Shown here: positions 36,038-44,001 of the stretch, piece by piece
How the letters are laid out: each line of letters opens with the position of its first letter
How positions within the stretch are numbered: the stretch's first letter is position 1
Assembly: GCF_029223255.1 (NCBI RefSeq)
Contig: NZ_JARHUC010000012.1
Span: 28,219 to 92,218 of the forward strand
Length of the DNA stretch: 64,000 nucleotides
Origin: Albimonas marina
GTDB lineage: Bacteria > Pseudomonadota > Alphaproteobacteria > Rhodobacterales > Rhodobacteraceae
Reading direction: 5' to 3'
Position numbers and translations under genes: made by a program
The notes under the pieces: generated by a model
What the model saw: only the letters and a program-made list of their open reading frames with translations
Databases searched by the model: none
Told to the model about the DNA's origin: nothing

Positions 36038-37050
36038 CCGCCCACCTTGATGCGCGGGTTGGCCCAGGCGTAGGCGATGTCGGTCATGAGGTTGGCGAGA
36101 AGGAAGGCGATGGAGCCCACGATGGTCACCCCTCCGATGGCGGGATAGTCGAGGGAGGCGGCGCCGCGCACGGCATAGCTGCCGATGCCCGGCCAGGCGA
36201 AGATCGCCTCGGTCAGCACGGCGCCGGTGATCAGGTAGGCGAAGGTGAAGCCCAGGATGGTCAGCAGCGGGATCAGCGCGTTGCGCAGGGCGTGGTTGAT
36301 CAGCACCACCCGCTCCGGCGCGCCCTTGGCCCGGGCGGTGCGCGCATAGTCCTGGCTCAGCCCCTCGATCAGGGACGACCGCACCAGCCGCGTGATCACG
36401 CCCGACACCGCCCAGCCCAGCACCAGCGCCGGCAGCGCCAGATGGGCCAGCGCCTGCGCGAAGAGGTCGAGATCCCCCGCCAGCAGCGCGTCGACGGTGT
36501 AGAAGCCGGTGACGTCCGGCGGCGGCTCGACCCGCGGCGGCAGGCGGCCCGTTCCAGGCACCAGCGCCACGCGAACCGACAGCAGGTAGAGCAGGATCAG
36601 GCCGGACCAGAAGATCGGCAGCGACGAGCCGATCAGCGCGAAAATCCGCGCCAGCCCGTCGAAGACCGAGCCGCGGAACCGCGCCGACAGCAAACCCAGT
36701 CCCACGCCCATGACCGTGCCGATGATCATCGCGGCGAAGACCAGCTCCAGCGTGGCGGGCAGCCGCTCGGCGATGTCGACGGCCACGGGGCGGCGGGTGG
36801 CGAAGGAGGTGCCCAGGTCCCCCTGCAGCAGGTTGGAGATGTAGATCCCGTAGCGGACCGGCAGCGGCTGATCGAGGCCCCACTGGGCCTTCACCGCCTC
36901 GACGATCTCGGGGTTGTCCATCATCCGCTCGGGCACCAGGGCGGCCAGCGGGTCGCCCTTGGTCATCTGCGACAGCAGGAACGAGACGCTCGCCACGCCC
37001 AGCAGCAGGAACGGAATGGCGATCAGCCGACGGGCGATGTAGGCGAGCAT
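36034..37050 (-). CDS. dppB: ABC transporter permease (DppB/OppB type)
   Basis: A 338-residue permease starting MLAYIARRLIAIPFLLLGVASVSFLL, the usual OppB/DppB N-terminal helix. It then has GLDQPLPVRYGIYISNLLQGDLGTSF and six membrane spans in total. The EAA loop is DYARTARAKGAPERVVLINHALRNALIPLLT. It forms the pore together with DppC. A 124-bp GC-rich gap with hairpins separates it from the binding-protein gene. Confidence 0.93.
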   Translation of the reverse strand: MLAYIARRLIAIPFLLLGVASVSFLLSQMTKGDPLAALVPERMMDNPEIVEAVKAQWGLDQPLPVRYGIYISNLLQGDLGTSFATRRPVAVDIAERLPATLELVFAAMIIGTVMGVGLGLLSARFRGSVFDGLARIFALIGSSLPIFWSGLILLYLLSVRVALVPGTGRLPPRVEPPPDVTGFYTVDALLAGDLDLFAQALAHLALPALVLGWAVSGVITRLVRSSLIEGLSQDYARTARAKGAPERVVLINHALRNALIPLLTILGFTFAYLITGAVLTEAIFAWPGIGSYAVRGAASLDYPAIGGVTIVGSIAFLLANLMTDIAYAWANPRIKVGG

Positions 37051-37129
37051 GATCCGGGGTCGTCCTTGTCCTGCGTCCGGCCCTCCCCCCGCGAGGCGGC
37101 GGGCCGCGCGACGCGGCGGGCCGCGCGAG

Positions 37130-37150
37130 GCCCCGGGTCAGGCCCGGGGC
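37130..37150 (-). terminator. Hairpin between dppA-type and dppB-type genes
   Basis: GCCCCGGG/CCCGGGGC with a five-base loop lies in a 124-bp, almost entirely GC stretch that follows the binding-protein gene. No U-tract. Like the hairpins after both dctP genes and the tctC gene, it probably protects or partially terminates the message. Confidence 0.4.
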
Positions 37151-37174
37151 GCCGCGGGGGCCCGCCGGCAGGCC

Positions 37175-38773
37175 TTACTTGCGGCTGATCTCGGCCAGCG
37201 GCAGGTTGCAGCAGGCGGAGTAGCGCACCCCCTCGATGTCCGACCGGTAGGCCAGCACCAGGTTCGGCGAGACGAGGGGCAGGATGATCGCCTCCTTCAT
37301 CATCTCCTCGGCGATCTGGGCGTAGACCGCGTCGGCCTCGTCGCCCGAGGCGGCCAGCGCCTCGGCGTAGAGCTTCTCCTCGGTCTCGTTGCGCACCAGG
37401 GCGCTGTCGCCCACGCCTGCGCGCTTGGCCCAGGGGAAGCCGTCCATCATGCCGAAGTAGGACACGTACTGGCCCGAGCCGTAGTAGTCGGGCGCGTAGT
37501 AGATCGCGGTCACGCCCCACTCGCCCGCGCCCAGCTCGTCGCGCCAGACCGACCAGGTCAGGGGCTTGAGCTCCAGCTCGACGCCCGCCTCGGCGAAGTC
37601 CTGCTGGACCTTCTGCATCATGATGTTGAAGTCGACGCCGTAGACGTTGTCGTTCGGGTAGCCCGCGACCAGCTTCAGGTTCTCGGCGCCCGCGGCGGCC
37701 AGCATCTCCTTGGCCTTGTCCAGGTCGCGCGAGCGCGGGGTCAGGCCGGCGGTGCCGGGGAAGCCGTTGGGGATCGGGGCGGCCTGCTTGGCGCCCGCGC
37801 CGCCCACGGTGAAGTCCAGCATGCCGTCGTAATCGATGGCGAGCGCCAGGGCGGTGCGCACCTCGGGCGTGAGCACGTCCTTCATGCCCTTCGCGCCGGG
37901 GATGAAGCCGACGTAGAGGAAGTTGTAGGAGGGCACGACCTCGGTCGTCACGTCGTCCGAGCGGATCGAGCTTGCGGTGTCCGGGTCGATCTGCATGGCG
38001 ATGTCGACCTGCCCGGTCTCCAGCGCCTGCGCCTGGCTCACGGCGTCGGTGATCTGGGTGACCACGATCTCGGAGAAGGCGGGCGCCTCGCCGTGGTAGG
38101 CGTCGTTGCGCGCCAGCCGCAGCTCCGCCTCGGGCGAATACGCCTTCAGCATGTAGGGGCCGGACCCGGCGGAGTTCGCGAGGAACCACGGCTCGGCCTT
38201 GTCCCCGGTCGCGGCCTCCTCGCCGGCGATCGCGCCGTTGGCCATGGCGACCTCGGCGTTGACGATGCCGCCGTAGGGGGCGGACACCTTGTTGAGGAAC
38301 TCCCCGTTCGGCGCCTCGAGCGTGACCTTCACGGTCTTCGCGTCCACCGCCTCGGCCCCCACCAGGCCGTCCATCAGGAACGAGGGCGAGCCCTTGAGGT
38401 TCTTCAGCCGCTCGAAGCTCCACACCACGTCCGAGGCCTCGACCGGGCTGCCGTCGGCGAAGGTCGCGTCCTTGAGGTGGAAGGTGAACTCGGTGAAGTC
38501 GTCGTTGACCTCCCAGCTCTCGGCCAGGTTCGGGACCAGGGACTTGTTGTCGGGCGCCAGCGTGACCAGCGTCTCGTAGACCGCGGTCAGGTAGAACTGG
38601 CAGGTGTCGCAGAAGGCCCGCTGCGGATCGAGCGAGTTCACGTCCATCGAGCGCGCGATCACCAGGGTGTCCGACCCCTGGGCGAGCGCGGGAAGCGAGC
38701 TCAGCGGGGCGGCCAGCGCCGCCCCCGCGAAGGCGAGGGCGCGAAGGCCCTTTGCGGAATAGAAGTGGGTCAT
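37175..38773 (-). CDS. dppA: ABC transporter substrate-binding protein (dipeptide/nickel/opine family 5)
   Basis: A 532-residue extracellular solute-binding protein of family 5. A signal peptide spans residues 1-31 (cleavage near LPALAQG). The mature protein begins DTLVIARSMDVNSLDPQRAF, and the segment SWEVNDDFTEFTFHLKDATFADGSPVEASDVVWSFERL (about 87-124) is diagnostic. Two Cys near the mature N-terminus (AFCDTCQFY) and two near the C-terminus (SACCNLP) may form disulfides. Family members bind peptides, but also opines, glutathione, sugars or acid sugars. The linked aminotransferase and the lost acid-sugar kinase argue against a simple peptide ligand. Confidence 0.93.
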   Translation of the reverse strand: MTHFYSAKGLRALAFAGAALAAPLSSLPALAQGSDTLVIARSMDVNSLDPQRAFCDTCQFYLTAVYETLVTLAPDNKSLVPNLAESWEVNDDFTEFTFHLKDATFADGSPVEASDVVWSFERLKNLKGSPSFLMDGLVGAEAVDAKTVKVTLEAPNGEFLNKVSAPYGGIVNAEVAMANGAIAGEEAATGDKAEPWFLANSAGSGPYMLKAYSPEAELRLARNDAYHGEAPAFSEIVVTQITDAVSQAQALETGQVDIAMQIDPDTASSIRSDDVTTEVVPSYNFLYVGFIPGAKGMKDVLTPEVRTALALAIDYDGMLDFTVGGAGAKQAAPIPNGFPGTAGLTPRSRDLDKAKEMLAAAGAENLKLVAGYPNDNVYGVDFNIMMQKVQQDFAEAGVELELKPLTWSVWRDELGAGEWGVTAIYYAPDYYGSGQYVSYFGMMDGFPWAKRAGVGDSALVRNETEEKLYAEALAASGDEADAVYAQIAEEMMKEAIILPLVSPNLVLAYRSDIEGVRYSACCNLPLAEISRK

Positions 38774-38811
38774 GGTCGGGTTCCCTGTCGGCGCGTTTGC
38801 TGTCGACCGCG

Positions 38812-40092
38812 TCAGTGTTCGGCCACCAGGGCCGCCATCGCCGCGAGGGCGGTGGGCGGCTCGATGGATGCGCGGTTCTTCTTGACGTGCTCGAGCGCGG
38901 CGCCTGTCGCGTCGAGCGTTTGCCGGATGTCGTCTTCGGTCATCGCGGCGTTGATGAACATGTTGTGGTAGGGCGAGAGGTAGACGCCCCGCTCCATCGC
39001 CGCCTGGCAGAAAGCATAGCCGAAACGGAAGTCGGGGTCGTCGTCGAACAGCACCATGGGCATGGTGGCGGGGCCGGTCGACTTGATCGGCAGGCCGAGG
39101 GTCCGGCCCTGCTCCAGCAGCCCCTCGCGGAACATCGTGCCGATGCGCTGGAGATGCTCGAGGTAGTCGGTCTCGCGCACGATGCGCAGGGTCTCGACGG
39201 CCGCCGCCATCGGCACGGCCGAATACCAGAACGAACCGGTGACGAAGATCTTGCGCGCCGCCTCGCGGGCCTTGTCATTGCCCATCAGAGCCGAGATCGG
39301 CTGGCCGTTGCCCAGCACCTTGCCCCAGGCCGAGAGGTCGGGGCGCACGCCCAGCGTCTCCCAGCTGCAGTCGCGGGCGATGCGCAGGCCGGCGCGCACG
39401 TCGTCGACGATCAGCAGCGCGTCATGGCGGTCGGCGACCGCCCGGGCGGCGCGGGCGTATTCGGCGTCGGGCAGCTCCTGGTCCGCGAAGGTGTCGTGCC
39501 GGAACGGGGCGGCGAAGATCCCGGCCAGGTCGTCGCCCGCCTGCTTCGCCGCGTCCTCCAGCGCCTGGGGGTCGTTGTAGTCGTAATAGATCAGGTGGGC
39601 GCGATCCTCGGGCAGCACGCCGCCGGGGCGGGGCGTGTTCCACGGGACCGCGCCGTGGTAGGCCTTGTGGGCGACGAGGATCTTGCGCTTGCCCTGCCGG
39701 GCGCGGGCGATCATCAGCGCCATGGTGGTGGCGTCGCCGCCGTTCTTGCAGAACATCGCCCAGTCGGCGTGGGAGACCATGTCCACCATCGCCTCGGCCA
39801 GCTGCACCATCGGCTCGCCCGGCCCGGTCACGGTGTCCGACAGCGCCTGCTGGCGCTGGACGGCCGCCATCACGTCGGGCTGGCCATAGCCGAGAAGGTT
39901 CGGGCCGTAGGCGCACATGAAGTCGATGTAGACGTTGCCGTCGACGTCGGTGATCCGGGTCCCCTCGGCCTCGGCGAAGAACTGGGGATAGCCGTCGGGC
40001 ATCATCGCCGTGGACATATGTCCATACATGCCGCCGGGGATCACCTGGGCCGCGCGCTCACGAAGCTCGGCATCCTTGGTGTTGCGTCTCAT
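38812..40092 (-). CDS. Class III aminotransferase (glutamate-1-semialdehyde aminomutase-like)
   Basis: A 426-residue PLP enzyme. YIDFMCAYGPNLLGY near 55-69, NGGDATTMALMIAR (PLP phosphate loop, about 117-130), D230 in LLIVDDVRAG (bonds the pyridine nitrogen) and the Schiff-base lysine K258 in SAWGKVLGNG are in place. The family includes GSA aminomutase and omega-amino-acid or amino-sugar transaminases. A true HemL is unlikely because this copy sits in a transporter operon and lacks haem genes around it. It is the first gene of the operon with the ABC importer (38 bp before the dppA-type gene), so it probably transaminates the imported amino compound. Confidence 0.9.
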   Translation of the reverse strand: MRRNTKDAELRERAAQVIPGGMYGHMSTAMMPDGYPQFFAEAEGTRITDVDGNVYIDFMCAYGPNLLGYGQPDVMAAVQRQQALSDTVTGPGEPMVQLAEAMVDMVSHADWAMFCKNGGDATTMALMIARARQGKRKILVAHKAYHGAVPWNTPRPGGVLPEDRAHLIYYDYNDPQALEDAAKQAGDDLAGIFAAPFRHDTFADQELPDAEYARAARAVADRHDALLIVDDVRAGLRIARDCSWETLGVRPDLSAWGKVLGNGQPISALMGNDKAREAARKIFVTGSFWYSAVPMAAAVETLRIVRETDYLEHLQRIGTMFREGLLEQGRTLGLPIKSTGPATMPMVLFDDDPDFRFGYAFCQAAMERGVYLSPYHNMFINAAMTEDDIRQTLDATGAALEHVKKNRASIEPPTALAAMAALVAEH

Positions 40093-40330
40093 CGCGGCGG
40101 TCTCCGGCCTTCTGGAACTGGGGTTCGCAGAGAAGGCTAGCGGAGTGGGAATTCGACCGGCAACGACTATTCATACGCAGCCGATCATCGCTTCCGCAGG
40201 CGTGCGGCCAGGGGCGGTCGCGCCTGCCGACGCGGTCGAACCGCTTGATTGTCCGGTCTTCTTTCGGCGCGCGACGCCGTGGGCCGCGTTTCGCGAGCCG
40301 CCGCGCCCGCCCTCGCGGGTCTGCCTGAAA

Positions 40331-40346
40331 CCCGAATTTATTCGGG
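40331..40346 (-). terminator. Hairpin over the tetR stop codon
   Basis: CCCGAAT-N2-ATTCGGG spans the TAA stop of the TetR gene and is followed on the minus strand by TTTC. It may end the regulator transcript before the aminotransferase operon. The remaining gap to 40092 has no gene, only possible promoter sequence. Confidence 0.4.
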
Positions 40347-41018
40347 TAACTCGCCGCTGTTCGCGGGAAGCGTCGGCAGATGCTCGGGCAGGTAGCAGCG
40401 AAGATAGGCCACCGCGGCGCGCAGGGACTCCTCGAGGAACGGGTCCGTCACCACCCCGTGGCGCGCCCAGGAGATCGCCCAGATCCCGTCGATCAGGCCG
40501 AAGGCGTTGCCCAGCCACTCTTCCAGGCCGTCGAGCCCCCGGCAGTCGAAGCGTTCCCGCATCTGCGCCGCCCGCCGCCCGGCCATCGAGGTGTTCCCGT
40601 TCAGGTCCAGCGTGCGCACCTCGACGCTGACCCCGGCCCCCATGAACAGCCGCAGCGCGGCCGGGTGGGCATTGAGATAATCGCGCCCGATCGCATGCCG
40701 CGCGCGCACCAGCTGCTGCCAGCTGTCCGGGGGCGGCGACATGGGCCGCAGGTTCAGCTCGGTCAGGTCCTGGTGATAGCGGCGCGCCAGCTCGATCAGG
40801 ATCGCGTTGCGGTTGGGGAAGAAGTGATAGACCGAGGGCAACGGCACGCCCGCCCGCTCCGCGATCATCGCCAGCGTGACGTCGGCGTCCGGACGCTCCA
40901 CCAGAAGCTGCTCGGTCACGTCCAGGAGGCGGGCGAACCGCTCCCGTCCCCGGCGGCGCTGCGGCGGCCGGGCCTGAGAGAGCGCGGCGGGCCGTCCGCT
41001 CGAGGATCTCTTGACCAT
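40338..41018 (-). CDS. TetR/AcrR family transcriptional regulator
   Basis: About 226 residues from the ATG at 41018. A TTG at 41048 is an alternative. The N-terminal HTH reads RFARLLDVTEQLL...VTLAMIAERAGVPLPSVYHFFPNRNAILIELARRY, the normal TetR pattern with the recognition helix ending VYHFFPN. The C-terminal ligand domain contains conserved helices (RDYLNAHPAALRLFMGAG) resembling regulators of fatty-acid or amino-acid metabolism. It lies 245 bp upstream of, and in the same direction as, the aminotransferase/ABC operon and is its probable regulator. Confidence 0.9.
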   Translation of the reverse strand: MVKRSSSGRPAALSQARPPQRRRGRERFARLLDVTEQLLVERPDADVTLAMIAERAGVPLPSVYHFFPNRNAILIELARRYHQDLTELNLRPMSPPPDSWQQLVRARHAIGRDYLNAHPAALRLFMGAGVSVEVRTLDLNGNTSMAGRRAAQMRERFDCRGLDGLEEWLGNAFGLIDGIWAISWARHGVVTDPFLEESLRAAVAYLRCYLPEHLPTLPANSGELPE

Positions 41019-41174
41019 CCTCGGCGCGTGCCAGCGGTGCGGCCGCAAGTCAAGCGGACGTGACCTGCGCCCGAGGATCTCTCATTCATGACGAGAGTCT
41101 GCGGGTGGTGATTGGGTAGTTCTCGGTCGCTGGGGACGCAAGCGCGCTGGGCGAGGAGCCCCCAGCTAGCTCAA
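41019..41174. other. Intergenic DNA upstream of tetR
   Basis: No gene seen. The stretch ends at an IS6 left-end fragment at 41175. A GC hairpin (CTGGGG...CCCCAG, about 41131-41163) is the only structure noticed. Confidence 0.3.
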
Positions 41175-41242
41175 GGGCTTTGACACGTAAGCTGGACGGC
41201 GGCCCGAAGCGTGATGCGATAGGCCCGGGCATGCGCCGCATC
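41175..41242 (+). mobile_element. IS6-family left-end fragment
   Basis: GGGCTTTGACACGTAA followed by the leader up to the GGGCATGCGCCGCAT sequence at the transposase start matches the left 68 bases of the element at 48461. It then stops abruptly at the next inverted-repeat unit. Confidence 0.75.
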
Positions 41243-41323
41243 GGCTTTGACACGTAAACCGGATGGCGGTCCTAGGCGCGACGCGATAGGGGCGGGGCGC
41301 CATCCGGTTTACGTGTCAAAGCC
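41243..41323. repeat. Perfect 26-bp inverted repeat made of two IS6 left ends (MITE-like)
   Basis: Bases 41243-41268 (GGCTTTGACACGTAAACCGG then ATGGCG) are repeated exactly, in reverse complement, at 41298-41323 around a 29-base loop that is itself IS6 leader sequence. Both arms are left ends. The unit therefore has the shape of a miniature inverted-repeat element derived from the IS, 81 bp long. Confidence 0.8.
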
Positions 41324-41457
41324 GCAGACCGTCATCGCGCGGACCAGGCGCCGACGCGCGGACCGCCACGCCCGCGGCAAGGTTGCGTCCCAAGGCGACA
41401 GGCGCCTTCCTGTTACTGACATGAGAGAACTCCGAGGCGCGTGTGAACATGGCTGCA

Positions 41458-41591
41458 GGCTGTGACACGTAAGCATAGCTGCTCCCGCAAGCGACATAGG
41501 ACCCGACATTAGGCGGCGGCGATCTCGCGCCAGGCCGCGAAGGCCTGCCTGCGAAACGTCTTCATCGTTCGGCGGAAGAGCAGGTCACGCC
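41458..41591 (-). mobile_element. IS6-family right-end remnant
   Basis: On the minus strand the sequence encodes the last transposase residues (FRRTMKTFRRQAFAAWREIAAA, stop at 41509-41511). Some 48 bases later comes the terminal repeat, which on the plus strand reads GGCTGTGACACGTAAGC at 41458. The rest of the element is missing. Orientation is opposite to the 29876 copy. Confidence 0.75.
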
Positions 41592-41649
41592 GTCCGTCCC
41601 GGCCCCGGTATCGACGATGCAGCCACCCCGATCGGTCTAAAAATTCTTG

Positions 41650-41689
41650 CTGCATTGCAGCGTAGCGCGGTTGAAATGCTGCAACGCAG
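41650..41689. promoter_or_regulatory. Two PhaR-type boxes (CTGC-N3-GCAG) in the phasin promoter
   Basis: CTGCATTGCAG (41650-41660) and CTGCAACGCAG (41679-41689, extended to the perfect palindrome ATGCTGC-AAC-GCAGCAT) match the TGC-rich sites bound by PhaR, the polyhydroxyalkanoate-sensing repressor of phasin genes known in Paracoccus and Rhodobacter. A promoter TTGAAA (41671-41676), 16 bases, TATCTC (41693-41698) has the second box in its spacer, so binding would block RNA polymerase. Confidence 0.75.
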
Positions 41690-41744
41690 CATTATCTCTA
41701 CTAGCAGACGATGAGATGCAGATGCTCCCGAAAGGAGACCCGAC

Positions 41745-42173
41745 ATGGCCAAGCAGACCGCGAAATCCACCGCCAAGAACATGCAGAGCCCGTTCGCTTC
41801 GCAGGGCTTCCAGGACATCTTCATGACCTGGGCCACCATCAACGAGCGCATGGCGGCGTTCGCCGTCGAGGCCGGGACCCGGGCGACCGACATGGCGAGC
41901 GAGATCGCGAAGGAAGCGCTCTCGAACGTGCGTGAGCTCTCCCAGGTCCGCAGCGACCCGGCCGAATACGGCAAGGCCTGCACCGAGTTCATGCAGAAGC
42001 AGACGGAACTCTTCGCGCGCAGCGCCACGGCCTATGCGGAAGAGACCCAGAAGGTCGGCGCCGAAACCGCCGACCTGGCCTCCAAGGCCGGCGAAGAGAT
42101 CACCGGCAAGGTCGCCGCAAATGCCGAGTCCGCCGCGAAGATCGCCGGCACGGCGGACGCCAAGGCTGCCTGA
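41745..42173 (+). CDS. phaP: Phasin family protein (PHA granule-associated)
   Basis: A 142-residue, cysteine-free, helical protein with the phasin_2 pattern (PFASQGFQDIFMTWATINERMAAFAVEAGTRATDMASEIAKEALSNVRELSQVRSDP..., broken here only for length). It has an amphipathic middle and an alanine-rich C-terminal tail (about 105-142). Phasins coat polyhydroxyalkanoate granules and control their number and size. RBS AAGGAGA lies seven bases before the ATG. PhaR boxes upstream support the assignment. No PHA synthase, depolymerase or phaR gene lies in the window, so the gene is isolated from the pha locus. Confidence 0.9.
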   Translation: MAKQTAKSTAKNMQSPFASQGFQDIFMTWATINERMAAFAVEAGTRATDMASEIAKEALSNVRELSQVRSDPAEYGKACTEFMQKQTELFARSATAYAEETQKVGAETADLASKAGEEITGKVAANAESAAKIAGTADAKAA

Positions 42174-42205
42174 GACTTCGAGCCGCAAGAGCGGCCGGTT
42201 GATGA

Positions 42206-42238
42206 ACGGCGGATCCTGCGAAGGGTCCGCCGTCTTTC
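42206..42238 (+). terminator. Intrinsic terminator after phasin gene
   Basis: ACGGCGGATCC and GGGTCCGCCGT pair with one G-T wobble around a TGCGAA loop, followed by CTTTCGTT. It lies 33 bp after the phasin stop. Confidence 0.7.
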
Positions 42239-42239
42239 G

Positions 42240-43113
42240 TTGCGCCCTGGTCGTTCCGACACGGCGACGCACGCTGGGGGCGGCGCTCGGTCAAGCCGAT
42301 GGCCTGCCCAAGGCTCGGCGCCGACCGCGGCCATTCGTGCGAACCGGCCCTCCCCCGCTGGAACGGATCCGCCCGAAATGTCGGCGGAGCCGATGAGGAG
42401 GATCCATGAACCGCCCCCTCTTCTTGCCGTGACCAAGCCCAACTGCTTCGTGGCTGGGAAGGCTATTCGTTTCTTATGACTTGGGAAGCTCTTCGCCAAA
42501 ACGGCGCGGTCAACAGGTTCGGAAAATATCGGCCCAGAGGGACGGCTTTCAGGCCTTTCCGCAACAAGGCAGGTGAATAGCCGAAACCCTATTACCAGCG
42601 CCCCAAACGAAGAATCCGGCCGGAGCCGTATCAATTCGGGCCGTTCGCGCAGAGCGGGTGGTGGAAGTGTCGGACAAATCCGAACCTGCCTCTGTTCGAC
42701 CGTGCGCCCCGCCTCAGGCGTCGCGGAGCTGTCGCGACTCGTCGAGGGCGGCGCCACGGCTGGCCTTGAAGACGGTCCGGCTGGACCGGCTGCGTTCGTG
42801 ACTGAAGCGGCTGGAGACGGAGGCGTGCACGCCGGCGAGGGTTCGCACGCCTCGGATCCGCCGCAAGCGCAGCGTCCCCCGCTGGCGTCTTCTGAGCGGC
42901 AGGCAGGTCGAAGCTCCGAACGGGCCAAGATCGGAATCGCTTGGAGAACCGTCTGCCGCAACGGTAGCCTCGGCGGAGCAAGCCGAATGGCGAATGCGGG
43001 ATCAGAAGCGCGACCTCGGGGGAATCCCATGCGATTCAGACAGATCGGGTCCCGCTCCGGCCTGACGCCGCAAAAAACAAAATGGGCGATGCCCAATTCA
43101 CTGGGAGGTGAGA
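42240..43113. other. Gene-poor region between phasin and the secreted ADC-like gene
   Basis: Apart from the transposase remnant at 42714-42900, I see no supported gene. Composition is less GC-rich than the flanks (for example around 42420-42600), which fits decayed foreign DNA. Confidence 0.4.
42714..42900 (-). pseudogene. DDE transposase C-terminal remnant
   Basis: Read on the minus strand, the frame ending at 42714 gives LRLRRIRGVRTLAGVHASVSSRF then SHERSRSSRTVFKASRGA and ends LDESRQLRDA. This resembles the conserved C-terminus of IS6/IS-type DDE transposases (VHASV.NHFN.ERHL..R..FK..R.AAL.EWRQL). Several key positions are degraded. No start, inverted repeats or catalytic residues are present. 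The assignment rests on one 55-residue stretch. Confidence 0.5.
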
Positions 43114-43827
43114 ATGCATAGACTTCGCAACATGCTTGCGACGGCCGTCGTCGCGCTGGCGGCCGCAGCCAACGCCGGATGGAGCGCCGAGAACGTCCCC
43201 TACGTGGTGCGCGGCAACACGCACATGCTGATAGGCGTGACCCTGAACGAAGCGGCGGTCCGGGAAATGTTGCCGGAGGGCCTGGAGCCCACGGAAGGCG
43301 TGACCGGTGGGCTGCAGGTCTACACCTCGGAAGGAAGCGACTCGGTCGAGGCCTACACCCGCAGCTATGTCTGGGCCGACCTGTCAGGGATGAACTCGAT
43401 CACCGGCAATCCGGGCCGCTACATCTTGTGGGTCGCGGACACCGTCCACGCCAAGAAGATGGCCGGGCTCGGGTATGACTCTCAGGCCGGCGAGGTGACG
43501 CTTGCGGAGAGCGAGGGCATTCTGACGGGCGCAGCCCAGGTCGACGGCGCGCAGGTGCTGAACGCCTCGGTGAAGGCAGGAGACTGCGGGGCCGGCACGG
43601 GCGTGATCAACTACCCGAGCAAGCCCGAGTGGGCCGAGGGACTGGCGGTGACGCAGTACGCCTTCGCCGGGAAGTTCTGCGGGGGCGAGCTGGTCGGGAT
43701 GGAGATCACCGCGCCCGAGGGGCACGCCCTGTCGAAGCTGGCGCCCCAGCCCGCCGGATGGGCGGCGGTGGCGCGCGAGCTCAGCTTTTCCGCGACCCCG
43801 GCGATGCCTCTGCCCAAGAGCGATTGA
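43114..43827 (+). CDS. Secreted acetoacetate decarboxylase-like fold protein
   Basis: 237 residues from the ATG at 43114, with GGGAGG five bases upstream. A GTG two codons earlier is the alternative. A signal peptide is clear (MHRLRNMLATAVVALAAAANAGWSA, cleavage near residue 25). The mature part (VRGNTHMLIGVTLNEAAVREMLPEGLEP, RSYVWADLSGMNSITGNPGRYILW) resembles the acetoacetate-decarboxylase-like beta-cone superfamily. I do not see the catalytic lysine pair of true decarboxylases, so function is unknown. Two Cys (GDCGAG, KFCGGE) could form a disulfide in the periplasm. It stands alone, followed by a strong hairpin and an IS6-derived palindrome. Confidence 0.6.
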   Translation: MHRLRNMLATAVVALAAAANAGWSAENVPYVVRGNTHMLIGVTLNEAAVREMLPEGLEPTEGVTGGLQVYTSEGSDSVEAYTRSYVWADLSGMNSITGNPGRYILWVADTVHAKKMAGLGYDSQAGEVTLAESEGILTGAAQVDGAQVLNASVKAGDCGAGTGVINYPSKPEWAEGLAVTQYAFAGKFCGGELVGMEITAPEGHALSKLAPQPAGWAAVARELSFSATPAMPLPKSD

Positions 43828-43843
43828 GCTCTCATGCTGCGCT

Positions 43844-43875
43844 GGCGGCCCGGTCGCACGATCGACCGGGCCGCC
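43844..43875 (+). terminator. Hairpin with perfect 13-bp stem after the ADC-like gene
   Basis: GGCGGCCCGGTCG and CGACCGGGCCGCC pair around the loop CACGAT, 17 bp after the stop codon. No U-tract, but it is the strongest hairpin between this gene and the next convergent operon. Confidence 0.5.
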
Positions 43876-43892
43876 TCCGCCTGCCGGCTCCC

Positions 43893-43993
43893 GGGCTTTG
43901 GCACGCAAACGGGATGGCGGCCCGAGACGCGACGCGATGGGTCCGGGCATGCGCCGCATCTCGCCGCGCCATCCATTTGATGCGTCGAAGCCC
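43893..43993. repeat. IS6-derived palindromic element (MITE-like), diverged
   Basis: The left arm GGGCTTTGGCACGCAAACGGGATGGCGG is answered at 43965-43993 by a reverse-complement arm (GGGCTTCGACGCATCAAATGGATGGCG). Between them lies IS6 leader sequence up to GGGCATGCGCCGCATCTC. As at 41243-41323, both ends are left ends of the IS. This copy is 101 bp and more diverged. Confidence 0.65.
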
Positions 43994-44001
43994 GCCCGGC
44001 G

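Noticed and set aside
38812..40092. Assignment as HemL (glutamate-1-semialdehyde aminomutase)
   Set aside because: The fold is shared, but the gene sits in a transporter operon under a TetR regulator and has no haem-pathway neighbours.
42573..43121. Possible 182-residue gene between phasin and the ADC-like gene
   Set aside because: It is antisense to the transposase remnant, has biased composition and runs into the ribosome-binding site of the next gene.
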